Shown: positions 1 through 7,832 of the stretch, piece after piece
Layout: the number at the start of each line of letters is the position of its first letter
How positions within the stretch are numbered: the stretch's first letter is position 1
From: a virus
Length of the DNA stretch: 29,158 nucleotides
IMG/VR virus record: IMGVR_UViG_3300045257_000097
Coordinates: 1 to 29,158 of that record
Reading direction: 5' to 3' (one strand)
Program-made: the position numbers and the translations under genes
The notes under the pieces: generated by a model
What the model saw: the letters and a program-made list of their open reading frames with translations, nothing else
What the model was told of the DNA's origin: nothing
Database searches by the model: none

Positions 1-1
1 A

Positions 2-214
2 ACAATAAAAAAAATAACTAATACAGATGATAGTATTATAACAATATATACTACATTAGGCGATATATTTACTATAACTACTGATGACAAAGATTTTTTA
101 TCGGAGTTAGAATTTAATAAGATAGAAACAACAGATAATGAATTTCATTCATGGTATGAAATTAATAATAAATACGGATCTAAATTTATAAAAGTTTATG
201 GTAAAAATAAATAG
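2..214 (+). CDS. C-terminal end of an unknown protein (5' end outside window)
   Basis: An open frame enters from the left edge and ends at TAG 212-214, giving about 70 residues. The visible part is rich in Thr, Ile, Asp and Asn and ends in GKNK. I see no recognisable motif, membrane segment or catalytic pattern, so no function can be given. It lies 38 bp upstream of the HD-domain gene on the same strand. Its last codons form part of a 28-bp sequence that is nearly repeated at the end of that next gene. The composition fits the rest of the window. Confidence 0.5.
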   Translation, partial: TIKKITNTDDSIITIYTTLGDIFTITTDDKDFLSELEFNKIETTDNEFHSWYEINNKYGSKFIKVYGKNK

Positions 215-228
215 CTAACAGTTTTTAA
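201..228 (+). repeat. Gene-end direct repeat, copy 1
   Basis: This 28-bp stretch overlaps the stop codon of the first gene and matches 879-906 at 25 of 28 positions. Both copies begin with GTAAAAATAAATAG and then differ at three positions. Copy 1 carries CTAACA where copy 2 carries a consensus TTGACA. It may be the scar of a local duplication or of module exchange. Confidence 0.55.
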
Positions 229-252
229 CAACAATTCAACTAAGGTAATTAT

Positions 253-882
253 ATGAACGAGGATGGATTATTCGAACTTTATAAGACAATAAAAGCTCGG
301 AGCACACCTGATAGGTGGGAAGTGGAGAAAAAAATTGAGTATTATAGGATTATTGAATTTGCTATACAAAAACACGGTGTTCAAAAAAGAAAATACACGG
401 AAGAACCTTGTTGGGTTCATTTAGCACAAGTAGCTGGTTTAGTATCTACGATTTATTCTAAACCTTCAGTTATTGCAGTTGCTTGGCTACATGATGTACT
501 AGAAGATACTGACACAACAAAAACGGAGATAGTTAGCTTATTTGGACACGATGTATTATACGGAGTTGAGTTTTTGTCTGATTTAGAAGGAGGGAACAGA
601 GCGACAAGAAAACAACTTAGCCGTGAACGCTTATCAAAAGCTCCAGCCTGGGTACAGGATATAAAGGTATGTGACTTAATAAGTAATACATCATCTATAT
701 TAAAACACGACCCCAAGTTTGCCAAAATTTACTTAGAAGAAATGAAATTATTATTAGATTGTCTAGCGTTAGCAGATAAAAGGCTTATAAAGCTGGCAAA
801 GACGACAATGGAAAATTCTTTTGATAATTATACTATTGAGGAAGAAGAGGAAGAATATTACGGCTGTCCATGTTGCGAGTAA
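253..882 (+). CDS. Small HD-domain hydrolase, SpoT/MESH1-like (putative alarmone hydrolase)
   Basis: The 209-residue protein has the HD metal-site pattern of the RelA/SpoT hydrolase and small alarmone hydrolase families: H56, then H80-D81 in WLHDVLEDT with E84-D85, then D141 and N145 in a KVCDLISNT motif. The spacing and the segment before the last motif (ERLSKAP) resemble MESH1-type enzymes, which remove pyrophosphate from (p)ppGpp. No synthetase domain follows. The C-terminus is unusual: a run of Glu and then CPCCE, which could bind a metal. The start is an ATG preceded by AAGG. It stands between an unknown gene and the non-coding leader of the portal gene, and is not obviously part of the head operon. 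Activity on (p)ppGpp is inferred; other HD nucleotidases remain possible. Confidence 0.72.
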   Translation: MNEDGLFELYKTIKARSTPDRWEVEKKIEYYRIIEFAIQKHGVQKRKYTEEPCWVHLAQVAGLVSTIYSKPSVIAVAWLHDVLEDTDTTKTEIVSLFGHDVLYGVEFLSDLEGGNRATRKQLSRERLSKAPAWVQDIKVCDLISNTSSILKHDPKFAKIYLEEMKLLLDCLALADKRLIKLAKTTMENSFDNYTIEEEEEEYYGCPCCE

Positions 883-906
883 AAATAAATAGTTGACAGT
901 TCTTAA
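879..906 (+). repeat. Gene-end direct repeat, copy 2
   Basis: This is the second copy of the 28-bp sequence at 201-228, with three mismatches. It starts at the stop codon of the HD-domain gene and contains the TTGACA of a candidate promoter. The two copies sit at equivalent places, each at the 3' end of a gene. Confidence 0.55.
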
Positions 907-921
907 GCTCTATTCTATTGT
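893..921 (+). promoter_or_regulatory. Candidate sigma-70 promoter upstream of the structured leader and portal gene
   Basis: TTGACA at 893-898 is followed after 17 bp by TATTGT at 916-921, a full -35 match and a 4/6 -10 match at ideal spacing. Transcription would start near 928, run through the hairpins at 967-1239, and continue towards the portal gene at 1456. Confidence 0.45.
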
Positions 922-956
922 GAACTTAGCTTTATTATTTTAGTTGAAATTGTTGT

Positions 957-1260
957 GATAGAGCTAGCACAGTTATTGTATACAGTAACTGTGCGTTCAT
1001 ATTTTGCAAGGGGTTTTTTTATCATGAAATTTCACCCCTTGCACTCTTTACTTTCAAAGTTTAATAATATATAATTTTGTCAATCGTATAAAATGTAGGT
1101 TTTATAGTTTATACAGGGGCTATAGAGTGCATTTTGTCGGGGTTGTAACTATATGTAGACCTGTGTCGTATAGTTATGACAGGGTGATTAGGGTGGTATT
1201 AGACTCTACCTATCAAGGTTGAATCCCTACTTACCACTCCACCTTTCAAAATTAATTTAG
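957..1260 (+). other. Structured non-coding region with serial hairpins; possible leader RNA or small RNA
   Basis: The stretch 883-1455 has no credible gene. Between 957 and 1260 I see four inverted repeats. Stem 967-975/986-994 has nine perfect pairs (GCACAGTTA) and a 10-nt loop. Stem 1006-1014/1034-1042 has nine perfect pairs (GCAAGGGGT) and a 19-nt loop beginning with six T. Stem 1143-1153/1169-1179 has eleven pairs including wobbles. Stem 1191-1198/1232-1239 has eight pairs with one wobble. The second hairpin has no T-run after it on the plus strand, so it is not a simple terminator. The remainder, 1261-1455, is very AT-rich and contains a TATAAT at 1431-1436. The region may be an RNA leader, a small RNA, or a packaging or attachment region. 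Confidence 0.4.
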
Positions 1261-1455
1261 GAGCTATAATAAGTTAATCAAGTAGCTATAGTCTTCACCT
1301 CACTTATCCCCATGTTTTATTAAATTTCATCACTTCGTAATATTGTCAATACTATTTTGTCTTAATTTTAATAATTAACACATTAATATGTAGCGTTTTT
1401 TTATTAAATATGTTTTAATATGAGTTAATTTATAATTAACTGAATTAATCTATTC

Positions 1456-2961
1456 ATGTCAAATAAACGTCATAAGCAAAAAAATCCCATTAAAACAGCC
1501 CCTAAAGAGTTAAAGCTGCCAGAGGCAAGAGGTGATGGCTGGGGTAATGTTATGACTGCAATCGGGGCTTCTAATAGCAGGGTAAATGCAACTACTTATG
1601 GTTTTGCTCCAAGACTTGATGAAAGAACACTAACAAATATTTATAGCACTGATTCTACAGCTCGTAGAGTCATCAATATCATTATTGACGATGCGCTTAG
1701 AGGATTTATAAACGCTGAAGATAAGTTGTTAGAAGAGTTAAAGCGTTTAAAGGTCAAGCAAAAAATTATTGAAGCTGCAACATGGGCTAGAGTATTTGGT
1801 GGATCGGCTTTAGTAGTATTTGCCGATGATGGTCAGGATATGGAAAAACCATTAAATACTGATCGTCTAAAAAAGATAATAAGTATTCAGTCGTATGACA
1901 GATGGCGTCTAACATTCTCACCCACCGACATTAGCCAGGATTTTTATAGCGAGCACTACGGGCATCCAGAGTTATATACTATTAATCCTATTAACGGCAT
2001 ACCTTTTAAGGTTCATAGAACTAGAATGCATTTATTTGGTGGTGAGCGTGTTCCTTTGCAGCAGTATATAAACAACAATAGATGGGATGATTCGGTTTTG
2101 CAGTCCTTGTACGAACCGCTAAGGAACTACGGACAAACTATGAACGCTACTGCTGAAATAGTACAGGACTTTATACAAACAGTTCTTGGGGTTAATGGTC
2201 TAACAGAAATGTTAGAACAAGGCAATGAAAAACTGGTGATAGACAGACTTAATCTTATTGATTTGTCAAGATCGGTAGCTAATACAGTCGTATTAGATTC
2301 GCAAAACGAAACATATTCTAAACATGCTAGCAGTGTAGCTGGATTAGCTGACTTATTAGAAAAGCAACAAGAGGTTATAAGCTCAGGGTCTGGACAACCA
2401 ATGACCAAGCTATTTGGAAATACTAGCAAGGGGCTTGGAGCATCTGGTCAAAATGACCCAGATAACTGGAATAATACTGTTGACGCTTACAGGGGTGATA
2501 CCTTGGAATCTCCAATTACTTGGTTAGTAGACTTAGTAGAAAAGCAAAGCTTGTGGACAGACAAACCGGAATCGTTTGATTGGTCATTCCCATCATTAAA
2601 AGTATCTAATGAACACGAAGTTGTTAAAAACAGACTCATGACAGCTCAAATGGATGAAATATACATGAATCGAGGGGCTGTAGATCCAGACATTTTATAT
2701 AAAAAGCGTTATATGGATGGCGGATTTGAAATAGATATATTCTTTTCTCCTGAAGAACTTGACGAGATAGGTGATTTAAGTGAAAGCAATGAATTTGAAG
2801 AGCAAGAATTACAACGTAGTACAAACGAAGTTAAAGAGCAAATTGCTAATGCTGCAAAGCAACAAAGTAATAGTGATTCATTAAATGAATTAGAGAATGC
2901 AGAGAAAGTTCTGCATCAAAAGTTAATAGAAACTTGTATAAACACTTTGGAAGGTATGTAA
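1456..2961 (+). CDS. Phage portal protein, DUF1073 (Mu gp29/gp6-like) family
   Basis: This 501-residue protein forms the ring at the capsid vertex through which DNA enters and to which the tail attaches. The DUF1073-type features are an N-terminal segment with YSTDSTARRVINIIIDDA, the ARVFGGSALVVF block near residue 115, RMHLFGGERVP near residue 195, and the helical GQPMTKLFGNTSKGLGASG segment near residue 315. Length is typical. Its ATG lacks a clear ribosome binding site; the upstream 60 bp is nearly all A and T, with TATAAT only 20 bp before the start, so a short leader or weak initiation is possible. It is normally followed directly by the Mu F-like gene, but here about 4 kb of fibre genes intervene. 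The terminase expected upstream is not in the window. Confidence 0.88.
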   Translation: MSNKRHKQKNPIKTAPKELKLPEARGDGWGNVMTAIGASNSRVNATTYGFAPRLDERTLTNIYSTDSTARRVINIIIDDALRGFINAEDKLLEELKRLKVKQKIIEAATWARVFGGSALVVFADDGQDMEKPLNTDRLKKIISIQSYDRWRLTFSPTDISQDFYSEHYGHPELYTINPINGIPFKVHRTRMHLFGGERVPLQQYINNNRWDDSVLQSLYEPLRNYGQTMNATAEIVQDFIQTVLGVNGLTEMLEQGNEKLVIDRLNLIDLSRSVANTVVLDSQNETYSKHASSVAGLADLLEKQQEVISSGSGQPMTKLFGNTSKGLGASGQNDPDNWNNTVDAYRGDTLESPITWLVDLVEKQSLWTDKPESFDWSFPSLKVSNEHEVVKNRLMTAQMDEIYMNRGAVDPDILYKKRYMDGGFEIDIFFSPEELDEIGDLSESNEFEEQELQRSTNEVKEQIANAAKQQSNSDSLNELENAEKVLHQKLIETCINTLEGM

Positions 2962-2963
2962 TT

Positions 2964-4214
2964 TTGGAAAATAAATCTACTGATTTAATTAGTTTGTCAT
3001 TACTAATGGCTCTTAAGAAAGTACAAGAAGATAACGCCCTAATATCCATCGAACGCAAGGATGATATATTAATACTTAGTAACAAACTTGGCAAAAAGTC
3101 AGAATTCCAATTGCCAAAGGGAGAGCGTGGAGACAAAGGAGATCCTGGGTTGTCGATTAAAGGAGATAAAGGAGATCCGGGGCTTTCTATTAAAGGTGAT
3201 AAAGGAGAGCGCGGAATACAAGGAGATCCAGGAAAATCAATAAAAGGAGAGCGTGGACTTAGAGGGTTGCAAGGACTATCTGGTAAGTCAGTAAAGGGCG
3301 ACAAGGGTGATAAAGGCGACAAGGGTGATATTGGCGATATTATGAACGTAGTTGGCGAGCCTAAAGCCTATTTTGACCAAAGGGGTCATTGGATATTAGA
3401 GATGTTCTCCAAAAAATACGATATGGGGCTACTAAAAGGCGGCGGCGGTGGAGGGGGTAGCGGAAAGCCACCTACTTATACTAATTCTACACCCATGCCA
3501 ATAGGTGTAGATGGTTACCCCGAAGGAACTACGTTTGAAGCTGTAGAATATGCCGATATGTGGACGGGATTATTATACGGGGCTCAAAGACCTATATTTG
3601 CGTCATTTAGTATAAACTTAAGTGCATTAATATATGAAGTTGGGGCAAATATAACTGCTGGTACATATCAAGCAGTTTGGTCTATTACATCCCCACAATT
3701 CTTAAAAACTAATACTATAAGTATCGACTATATTCATGATTCATCGACTACCACATTAGTTAGTAACCTTCCTAACATTGTTCCTGCCGATGTAGTTATT
3801 CCGGCTATTACATTTAATGTACCCACCTTAATTTCATTTAAAGTTACGGGTGAAAGTACGCTTGAAGGCTTGTTTTCAAGATCTATGTACGTTAACTTTT
3901 ATAACAGAATATACGTTGGCGAAAGTGATTCTACCACTCTTGATTCTGCTGGTATTCAAGCTTTAAGAATAAATAGATTAGCTGACAACATTAATGGAGA
4001 CTACCAGACTGAGTCGGGAGGGTATAAGTGGTTTTGTTTTCCTGTTTCTATGGGTCAAAGAGCTAATTTCATTGATGATGCCACAGATCTTGAGGTCTCT
4101 ATGGATGACTATAGGATTGTTAGTGTAACCAATGCATTTGGAGTTACTCAAAACTATTACGCTTATCGTTCTTATTATATATTACATGCGGCATTAAAGA
4201 TTAGGGTTAATTAA
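2964..4214 (+). CDS. Collagen-like virion fibre protein
   Basis: I place the start at TTG 2964, nine bases after GGAAGG (2949-2954), giving 416 residues. Residues 53-123 are interrupted Gly-X-Y collagen repeats (GDKGDPG, GERG, GDKG) broken four times by GLSIKG or GKSIKG-type insertions. A glycine hinge of seven Gly plus SG follows near residue 160. The C-terminal 250 residues begin with PIGVDGYPEGTTFEAVEYADMW, a segment common in phage structural proteins, and end in a beta-rich domain with FGVTQNYYAYRS. Such proteins form trimeric fibres. It follows the portal gene with 2 bp between, and the next gene starts immediately after its stop, so all three are probably co-translated. Position in the head module suggests a head-attached or neck-attached fibre, which is inference. 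Confidence 0.75.
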   Translation: MENKSTDLISLSLLMALKKVQEDNALISIERKDDILILSNKLGKKSEFQLPKGERGDKGDPGLSIKGDKGDPGLSIKGDKGERGIQGDPGKSIKGERGLRGLQGLSGKSVKGDKGDKGDKGDIGDIMNVVGEPKAYFDQRGHWILEMFSKKYDMGLLKGGGGGGGSGKPPTYTNSTPMPIGVDGYPEGTTFEAVEYADMWTGLLYGAQRPIFASFSINLSALIYEVGANITAGTYQAVWSITSPQFLKTNTISIDYIHDSSTTTLVSNLPNIVPADVVIPAITFNVPTLISFKVTGESTLEGLFSRSMYVNFYNRIYVGESDSTTLDSAGIQALRINRLADNINGDYQTESGGYKWFCFPVSMGQRANFIDDATDLEVSMDDYRIVSVTNAFGVTQNYYAYRSYYILHAALKIRVN

Positions 4215-6683
4215 ATGAGCAAAGGAACGGTGCCAATAACAGGTACTATAACAACTACAAATGACTTAGACACATATCCAACACATTGGGATAAGTTTGC
4301 AAAAGGTGGTCTTAGAACTGTAATTAGCTTAGCACAAAGAGATGCTATAACAACAGAACGCCGAAGCGAAGGAATGCAAGTATATGTACGTGATGTACGG
4401 CAATTACAACAGTTAATAGGTGGTATTGACAACACTAAATGGGTAACATTATTAACTATTGACGTTGATAACCGGGTTATTGTTAATAATGATTTAAACT
4501 TACAGAAATATATAATTGAAGGGACGGCGACTCCATTACTACCTAACGCTGTCCCATTAGCTAGCCAAGCTGACGGTTACTTAGTTAATACCGCTGGTAT
4601 TGTTAGTACGACTACATCATTTTCACCATCGGATATAGCGTTATCAAGTGGAAAATTGCTCATAGGTGATTCATCAAATAAAGCTATTGAAACTCAAACC
4701 GTTAATATTAACAATCTACCTACTGGAGATTTAACCGGTGGTGGTATGATTAAATATGATTCTACAAGCAATTTATTAAAAATAGCTACACCCGATACTG
4801 ATTACGCAACTGTTGTTACATTAAATGCTATAGCAGCGGAAGCTCAAAAATCAGCTACTGCCGCTAGTGCGGACGCTGGGGCTGCGTCAGCTTCTGCAAC
4901 TGTAGCATCTGCAGCTGCTAGTACTGCTACTACAATGGCTGGGGTTGCTAGCACATATGCTGATGCAGCTTCGGCTTCGTCAACTGGTGCAGCCGCATCT
5001 GCGGTTTTGGCTTTAGCTTCAGCAGATGCAGCCGCGGCAGAGACTTTGGAATGTTCAAAACAAGTTAGCCTAGCTAAGGCTGCTGCAACTGTATCTATAT
5101 CAGCTAGTGATTATGCTGCATCTTCGGCATCGGGTGCAGCGGTTTCGGCTGGAAAAGCGCAATCTTCATTAGATACATTATTAGCTACGGGTTTAAACTC
5201 TCTTCCTAATAGTGGCGATATAGATATTAAAGGATATAAAATTATAAATGCAGCGGACGGGGTTAACCCTACTGATCTTGCGACCGTGGAACAATTAGGT
5301 ACAATTGGCAGCACATATGTAAAAAGTGTTAGTGGAACAACTGGTAATATATCAAGTACAGGTGGGCAAACGCCAGTTTTAGACTTAGTTAATACAGCTG
5401 TAACACCAGGATCTTATTTGTTAAGCAACATAACTTTCGATGCTAAAGGTCGTGGTACTGCAGCTTCTTCAACTACGCTAACCGGCGTATCAAATAGAAT
5501 AGCCGTTAGTGGTTATGGGACTGGTTCTATAGTTATTGATTTAGTTAACACGGTTGTAACACCTGGAAACTACTTCATGATGAATGCATCTGTTGATGCA
5601 GCCGGTAGAATTGTTACAGCTGCATCTACAGTGCTTTTAGGGGCAAGCGGTAGGACGGCTATTACAGGTCTTGGTACTAATAATGTAACTATCGATTTAG
5701 TTAAAACGGCTGTTGTAGCTGGTAGCTATATAAGTCCGAACGTGACTTTTGATGATTACGGAAGAGCAACGGCTTCTGAATCAGTAAATATATCGGGAGT
5801 AGCTAATAGAATATTTGTGGGCGGTGTGGGAACATCTTCAATCACAATAGATCTTGTGAATACACTTGTTACACCAGGAACTTACCACTTAAGTAATCCG
5901 ACTATAGATGCATCTGGAAGGATTACAACTGCCACATCTACAACTATATCAGGTACAGCTAGTAGAATATCTGTAACTGGTTCAGGTACTACGACAATGG
6001 CTATTGATTTAATCAATACAGCTGTGACACCTGGGACTTATAATTTAAGTAATCCGACTATAGATGCGAGCGGTAGAGTTACAGCTGCCACATCTACAAC
6101 TATATCAGGTACAACTGGTAGAGTCGTGGTAAGTGGTGCCGGAACTTCTTCAATGTCTATAGATTTAGGCGTTGCAACTTCGGCAGTAACGAATACTATA
6201 GGGCAACATTTAGGTTGGGATACTTACGGAAGAATCATATCATATGAAGCGGCTGCGTATTGTATTTGTACAACAGGTGGGCAATCAGCTAATACTACTG
6301 TACCGACAACTGGAGCTTTATATACAGCAAACCTCCCTCTAGGAACGGTAAAAAAAAGTGTAGGATTTGGAAGTTGGACTGGTGGAACAGCTGGAGTTCC
6401 AGTAAATACTACATTTTCTGCAGATAAAACTGTTACTGTTAATCTAACTCTAAGTCGTAGTGGTACATATGTCGCTGATACCACATATATTGTATTAGTA
6501 AAAAATGTATTAACAACACCAGTTTATTATGGATTTGCAGATATTGCTATAGATTACAAAACTCCGGTAACAATAACTTCGTTAATACCATTACAAGGCG
6601 GAGACTTACTGTATATACAATTTCAAGAAAGTGTGGCTGGTAAAGTAATAACCACACATACATGCAATTGGACAATAGCCTAA
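4215..6683 (+). CDS. Large repeat-containing fibre protein
   Basis: This is an 822-residue fibre-like protein. The N-terminus carries a segment common in phage fibres (YPTHWDKFAKGGLRTVISLAQRD cut short here, then a short domain ending in NTKWVTLL). Residues 205-300 are an Ala/Ser-rich coiled stalk. Residues 390-650 consist of five repeats of exactly 52 residues with the pattern DLVNTAVTPGxYxLSNxTxD then GR. The C-terminal 170 residues look beta-rich and may be a receptor-binding or trimerisation knob. It begins directly after the stop of the collagen-like gene and precedes a small coiled-coil gene. Phages of this layout usually place fibres after the baseplate, so its site next to the portal is unusual. 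It could be a head fibre or a second adhesin. Confidence 0.7.
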   Translation: MSKGTVPITGTITTTNDLDTYPTHWDKFAKGGLRTVISLAQRDAITTERRSEGMQVYVRDVRQLQQLIGGIDNTKWVTLLTIDVDNRVIVNNDLNLQKYIIEGTATPLLPNAVPLASQADGYLVNTAGIVSTTTSFSPSDIALSSGKLLIGDSSNKAIETQTVNINNLPTGDLTGGGMIKYDSTSNLLKIATPDTDYATVVTLNAIAAEAQKSATAASADAGAASASATVASAAASTATTMAGVASTYADAASASSTGAAASAVLALASADAAAAETLECSKQVSLAKAAATVSISASDYAASSASGAAVSAGKAQSSLDTLLATGLNSLPNSGDIDIKGYKIINAADGVNPTDLATVEQLGTIGSTYVKSVSGTTGNISSTGGQTPVLDLVNTAVTPGSYLLSNITFDAKGRGTAASSTTLTGVSNRIAVSGYGTGSIVIDLVNTVVTPGNYFMMNASVDAAGRIVTAASTVLLGASGRTAITGLGTNNVTIDLVKTAVVAGSYISPNVTFDDYGRATASESVNISGVANRIFVGGVGTSSITIDLVNTLVTPGTYHLSNPTIDASGRITTATSTTISGTASRISVTGSGTTTMAIDLINTAVTPGTYNLSNPTIDASGRVTAATSTTISGTTGRVVVSGAGTSSMSIDLGVATSAVTNTIGQHLGWDTYGRIISYEAAAYCICTTGGQSANTTVPTTGALYTANLPLGTVKKSVGFGSWTGGTAGVPVNTTFSADKTVTVNLTLSRSGTYVADTTYIVLVKNVLTTPVYYGFADIAIDYKTPVTITSLIPLQGGDLLYIQFQESVAGKVITTHTCNWTIA
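5382..6164 (+). repeat. Five 156-bp tandem repeats inside the fibre gene
   Basis: The Asp codon opening each unit falls at 5382, 5538, 5694, 5850, 6006 and 6162, an exact 156-bp period. Most units have diverged, but 5889-5960 and 6045-6116 are nearly identical, which indicates a recent duplication or gene conversion. The exact spacing keeps the reading frame, and unit number could vary between relatives. Confidence 0.85.
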
Positions 6684-6714
6684 AAACTTAACATAATTTA
6701 ACGAGGATAAAAAA

Positions 6715-6990
6715 ATGAAAAACTTAAAAACTACACCGCAACAAATGATTGATGAGTGTTTAGCTAATATAGTTACTTTAAATGGGTATATAGCTGATCA
6801 ACAAAAGTTAATAGACCAAAACAACGAGGATATAACAGTTTATTTAGCCAATATAACTATATTACAAAACCTTATTGTAACAAGACAAAACAATAATGTA
6901 GAAAGAAATGCCCAAATTGGGGCGTTAAATGATCGTATTGGCATAGAGAACGATATAATAAATTATATAAATTCTTTACCAAAAAAATGA
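6715..6990 (+). CDS. Small coiled-coil protein of unknown function
   Basis: The 91-residue protein is almost entirely helical. It has regularly spaced Ile and Leu (LNGYIADQQKLIDQNNEDI, then ITILQNLIV) with many Gln and Asn between, as in a coiled-coil oligomer. It has no membrane segment or signal peptide. The ATG follows an AACGAGGA ribosome binding site, and its stop overlaps the start of the Mu F-like gene by four bases. Its place after the fibre gene suggests a fibre chaperone, a trimerisation partner or a minor structural protein. No family is recognised. Confidence 0.7.
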   Translation: MKNLKTTPQQMIDECLANIVTLNGYIADQQKLIDQNNEDITVYLANITILQNLIVTRQNNNVERNAQIGALNDRIGIENDIINYINSLPKK

Positions 6991-7832
6991 CTTACGCTGT
7001 AGCGAAGGTAATTACGTTTCCAAAGTACGAAGCCCTTAAGTATGAACGATACATACTTAAGAGGCTACGGGGAACTATTTCGCTTATAAACATACGTTTA
7101 AAACCTTTCTTTGCTAACAATAAACTTGATAGCGATACTAGAATTGATGATTATGTTGATGATTTACAAAACCTATTAACTGACATAGCTACATTTATAA
7201 CCGTCAATGATAATCAGCTTATAAGAGATCTATTGTTAACTGGTAGATCAATATTACAATACACCAATAAACAACTTTACAATTCATTCAAAGATATTCT
7301 AACTGTAAAAGTAGCGTCACCCAGTTTGATGCTAAATATTTTAAATCAACCGCTATTAAATCCAGATATTGATTTACTATTAAAATCCTGGGTATCAACA
7401 AACGTTAGTTTAATAAAGACCATACAAACAGACTTATTAAGCCAAGTTGGCTTTGTTATAGAAAGTAGTTACCGCTCAGCTTTATCAATGCCAGAGCTAA
7501 CGAAACAATTACAAAAAAGGTTCAATATCTCTCGCAACAAAGCTCGTCTTATTGCTAGAGATCAAACTGCTAAACTTCATTCTGATTACATTAAGCATGA
7601 ACATAAACAAGTAGGCATAACGCAATATGTATGGCTAACATCTAATGATGAGCGTGTAAGAACTAGCCATAAAGTGTTGAATGGCAAAGTATGTCAATGG
7701 AATGATGAGCTAACTTATAGGGATTCGGAAGATGGAAGGCTAAAGAGCAAAAGATCCATTGGTGGTGTCCCGTTACAAGTGGGACAAGACTTCCAATGTC
7801 GTTGCTCTTTAGCTGCTATCGTTAAATTATAG
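6987..7832 (+). CDS. Phage head morphogenesis protein, Mu gpF-like
   Basis: The 281-residue protein is a minor head protein of the Mu gpF/SPP1 gp7 family. The family motif lies in the C-terminal part: YVWLTSNDERVRTSHKVLNG followed by a final CRC segment (DFQCRCSLAAIV). The N-terminal two thirds are helical. These proteins bind the portal and may be injected with DNA or guide capsid assembly. The start overlaps the preceding gene (ATGA). Its stop codon overlaps by six bases, tail to tail, with the stop of the outer-membrane gene on the other strand, so no intrinsic terminator separates them. Confidence 0.87.
   Translation: MTYAVAKVITFPKYEALKYERYILKRLRGTISLINIRLKPFFANNKLDSDTRIDDYVDDLQNLLTDIATFITVNDNQLIRDLLLTGRSILQYTNKQLYNSFKDILTVKVASPSLMLNILNQPLLNPDIDLLLKSWVSTNVSLIKTIQTDLLSQVGFVIESSYRSALSMPELTKQLQKRFNISRNKARLIARDQTAKLHSDYIKHEHKQVGITQYVWLTSNDERVRTSHKVLNGKVCQWNDELTYRDSEDGRLKSKRSIGGVPLQVGQDFQCRCSLAAIVKL

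Noticed and set aside
1024-1074. Short frame starting at ATG 1024 (16 codons)
   Set aside because: It lies within the loop and arm of a perfect hairpin, has no ribosome binding site, and is too short to support.
1185-1250. tRNA-like stretch with GGTTGAATCC and a 3' CCACC before the portal gene
   Set aside because: The T-loop lacks the conserved C, the T-stem does not pair, and the only acceptor-like pairing closes a 49-nt hairpin, too short for a tRNA or tmRNA end.
1431-1436. TATAAT just before the portal start as a promoter
   Set aside because: No -35 match lies at the right distance, and the region is so AT-rich that such hexamers occur by chance.
2934-2963. Earlier TTG start for the collagen-like gene at 2934
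   Set aside because: It would overlap the portal gene by 28 bp and has no ribosome binding site, whereas TTG 2964 has GGAAGG at good spacing.
2846-3322. Minus-strand open frame opposite the collagen repeats, rich in Pro and Ser
   Set aside because: It is the mirror image of the Gly-X-Y codons; no start signal and no recognisable protein pattern.
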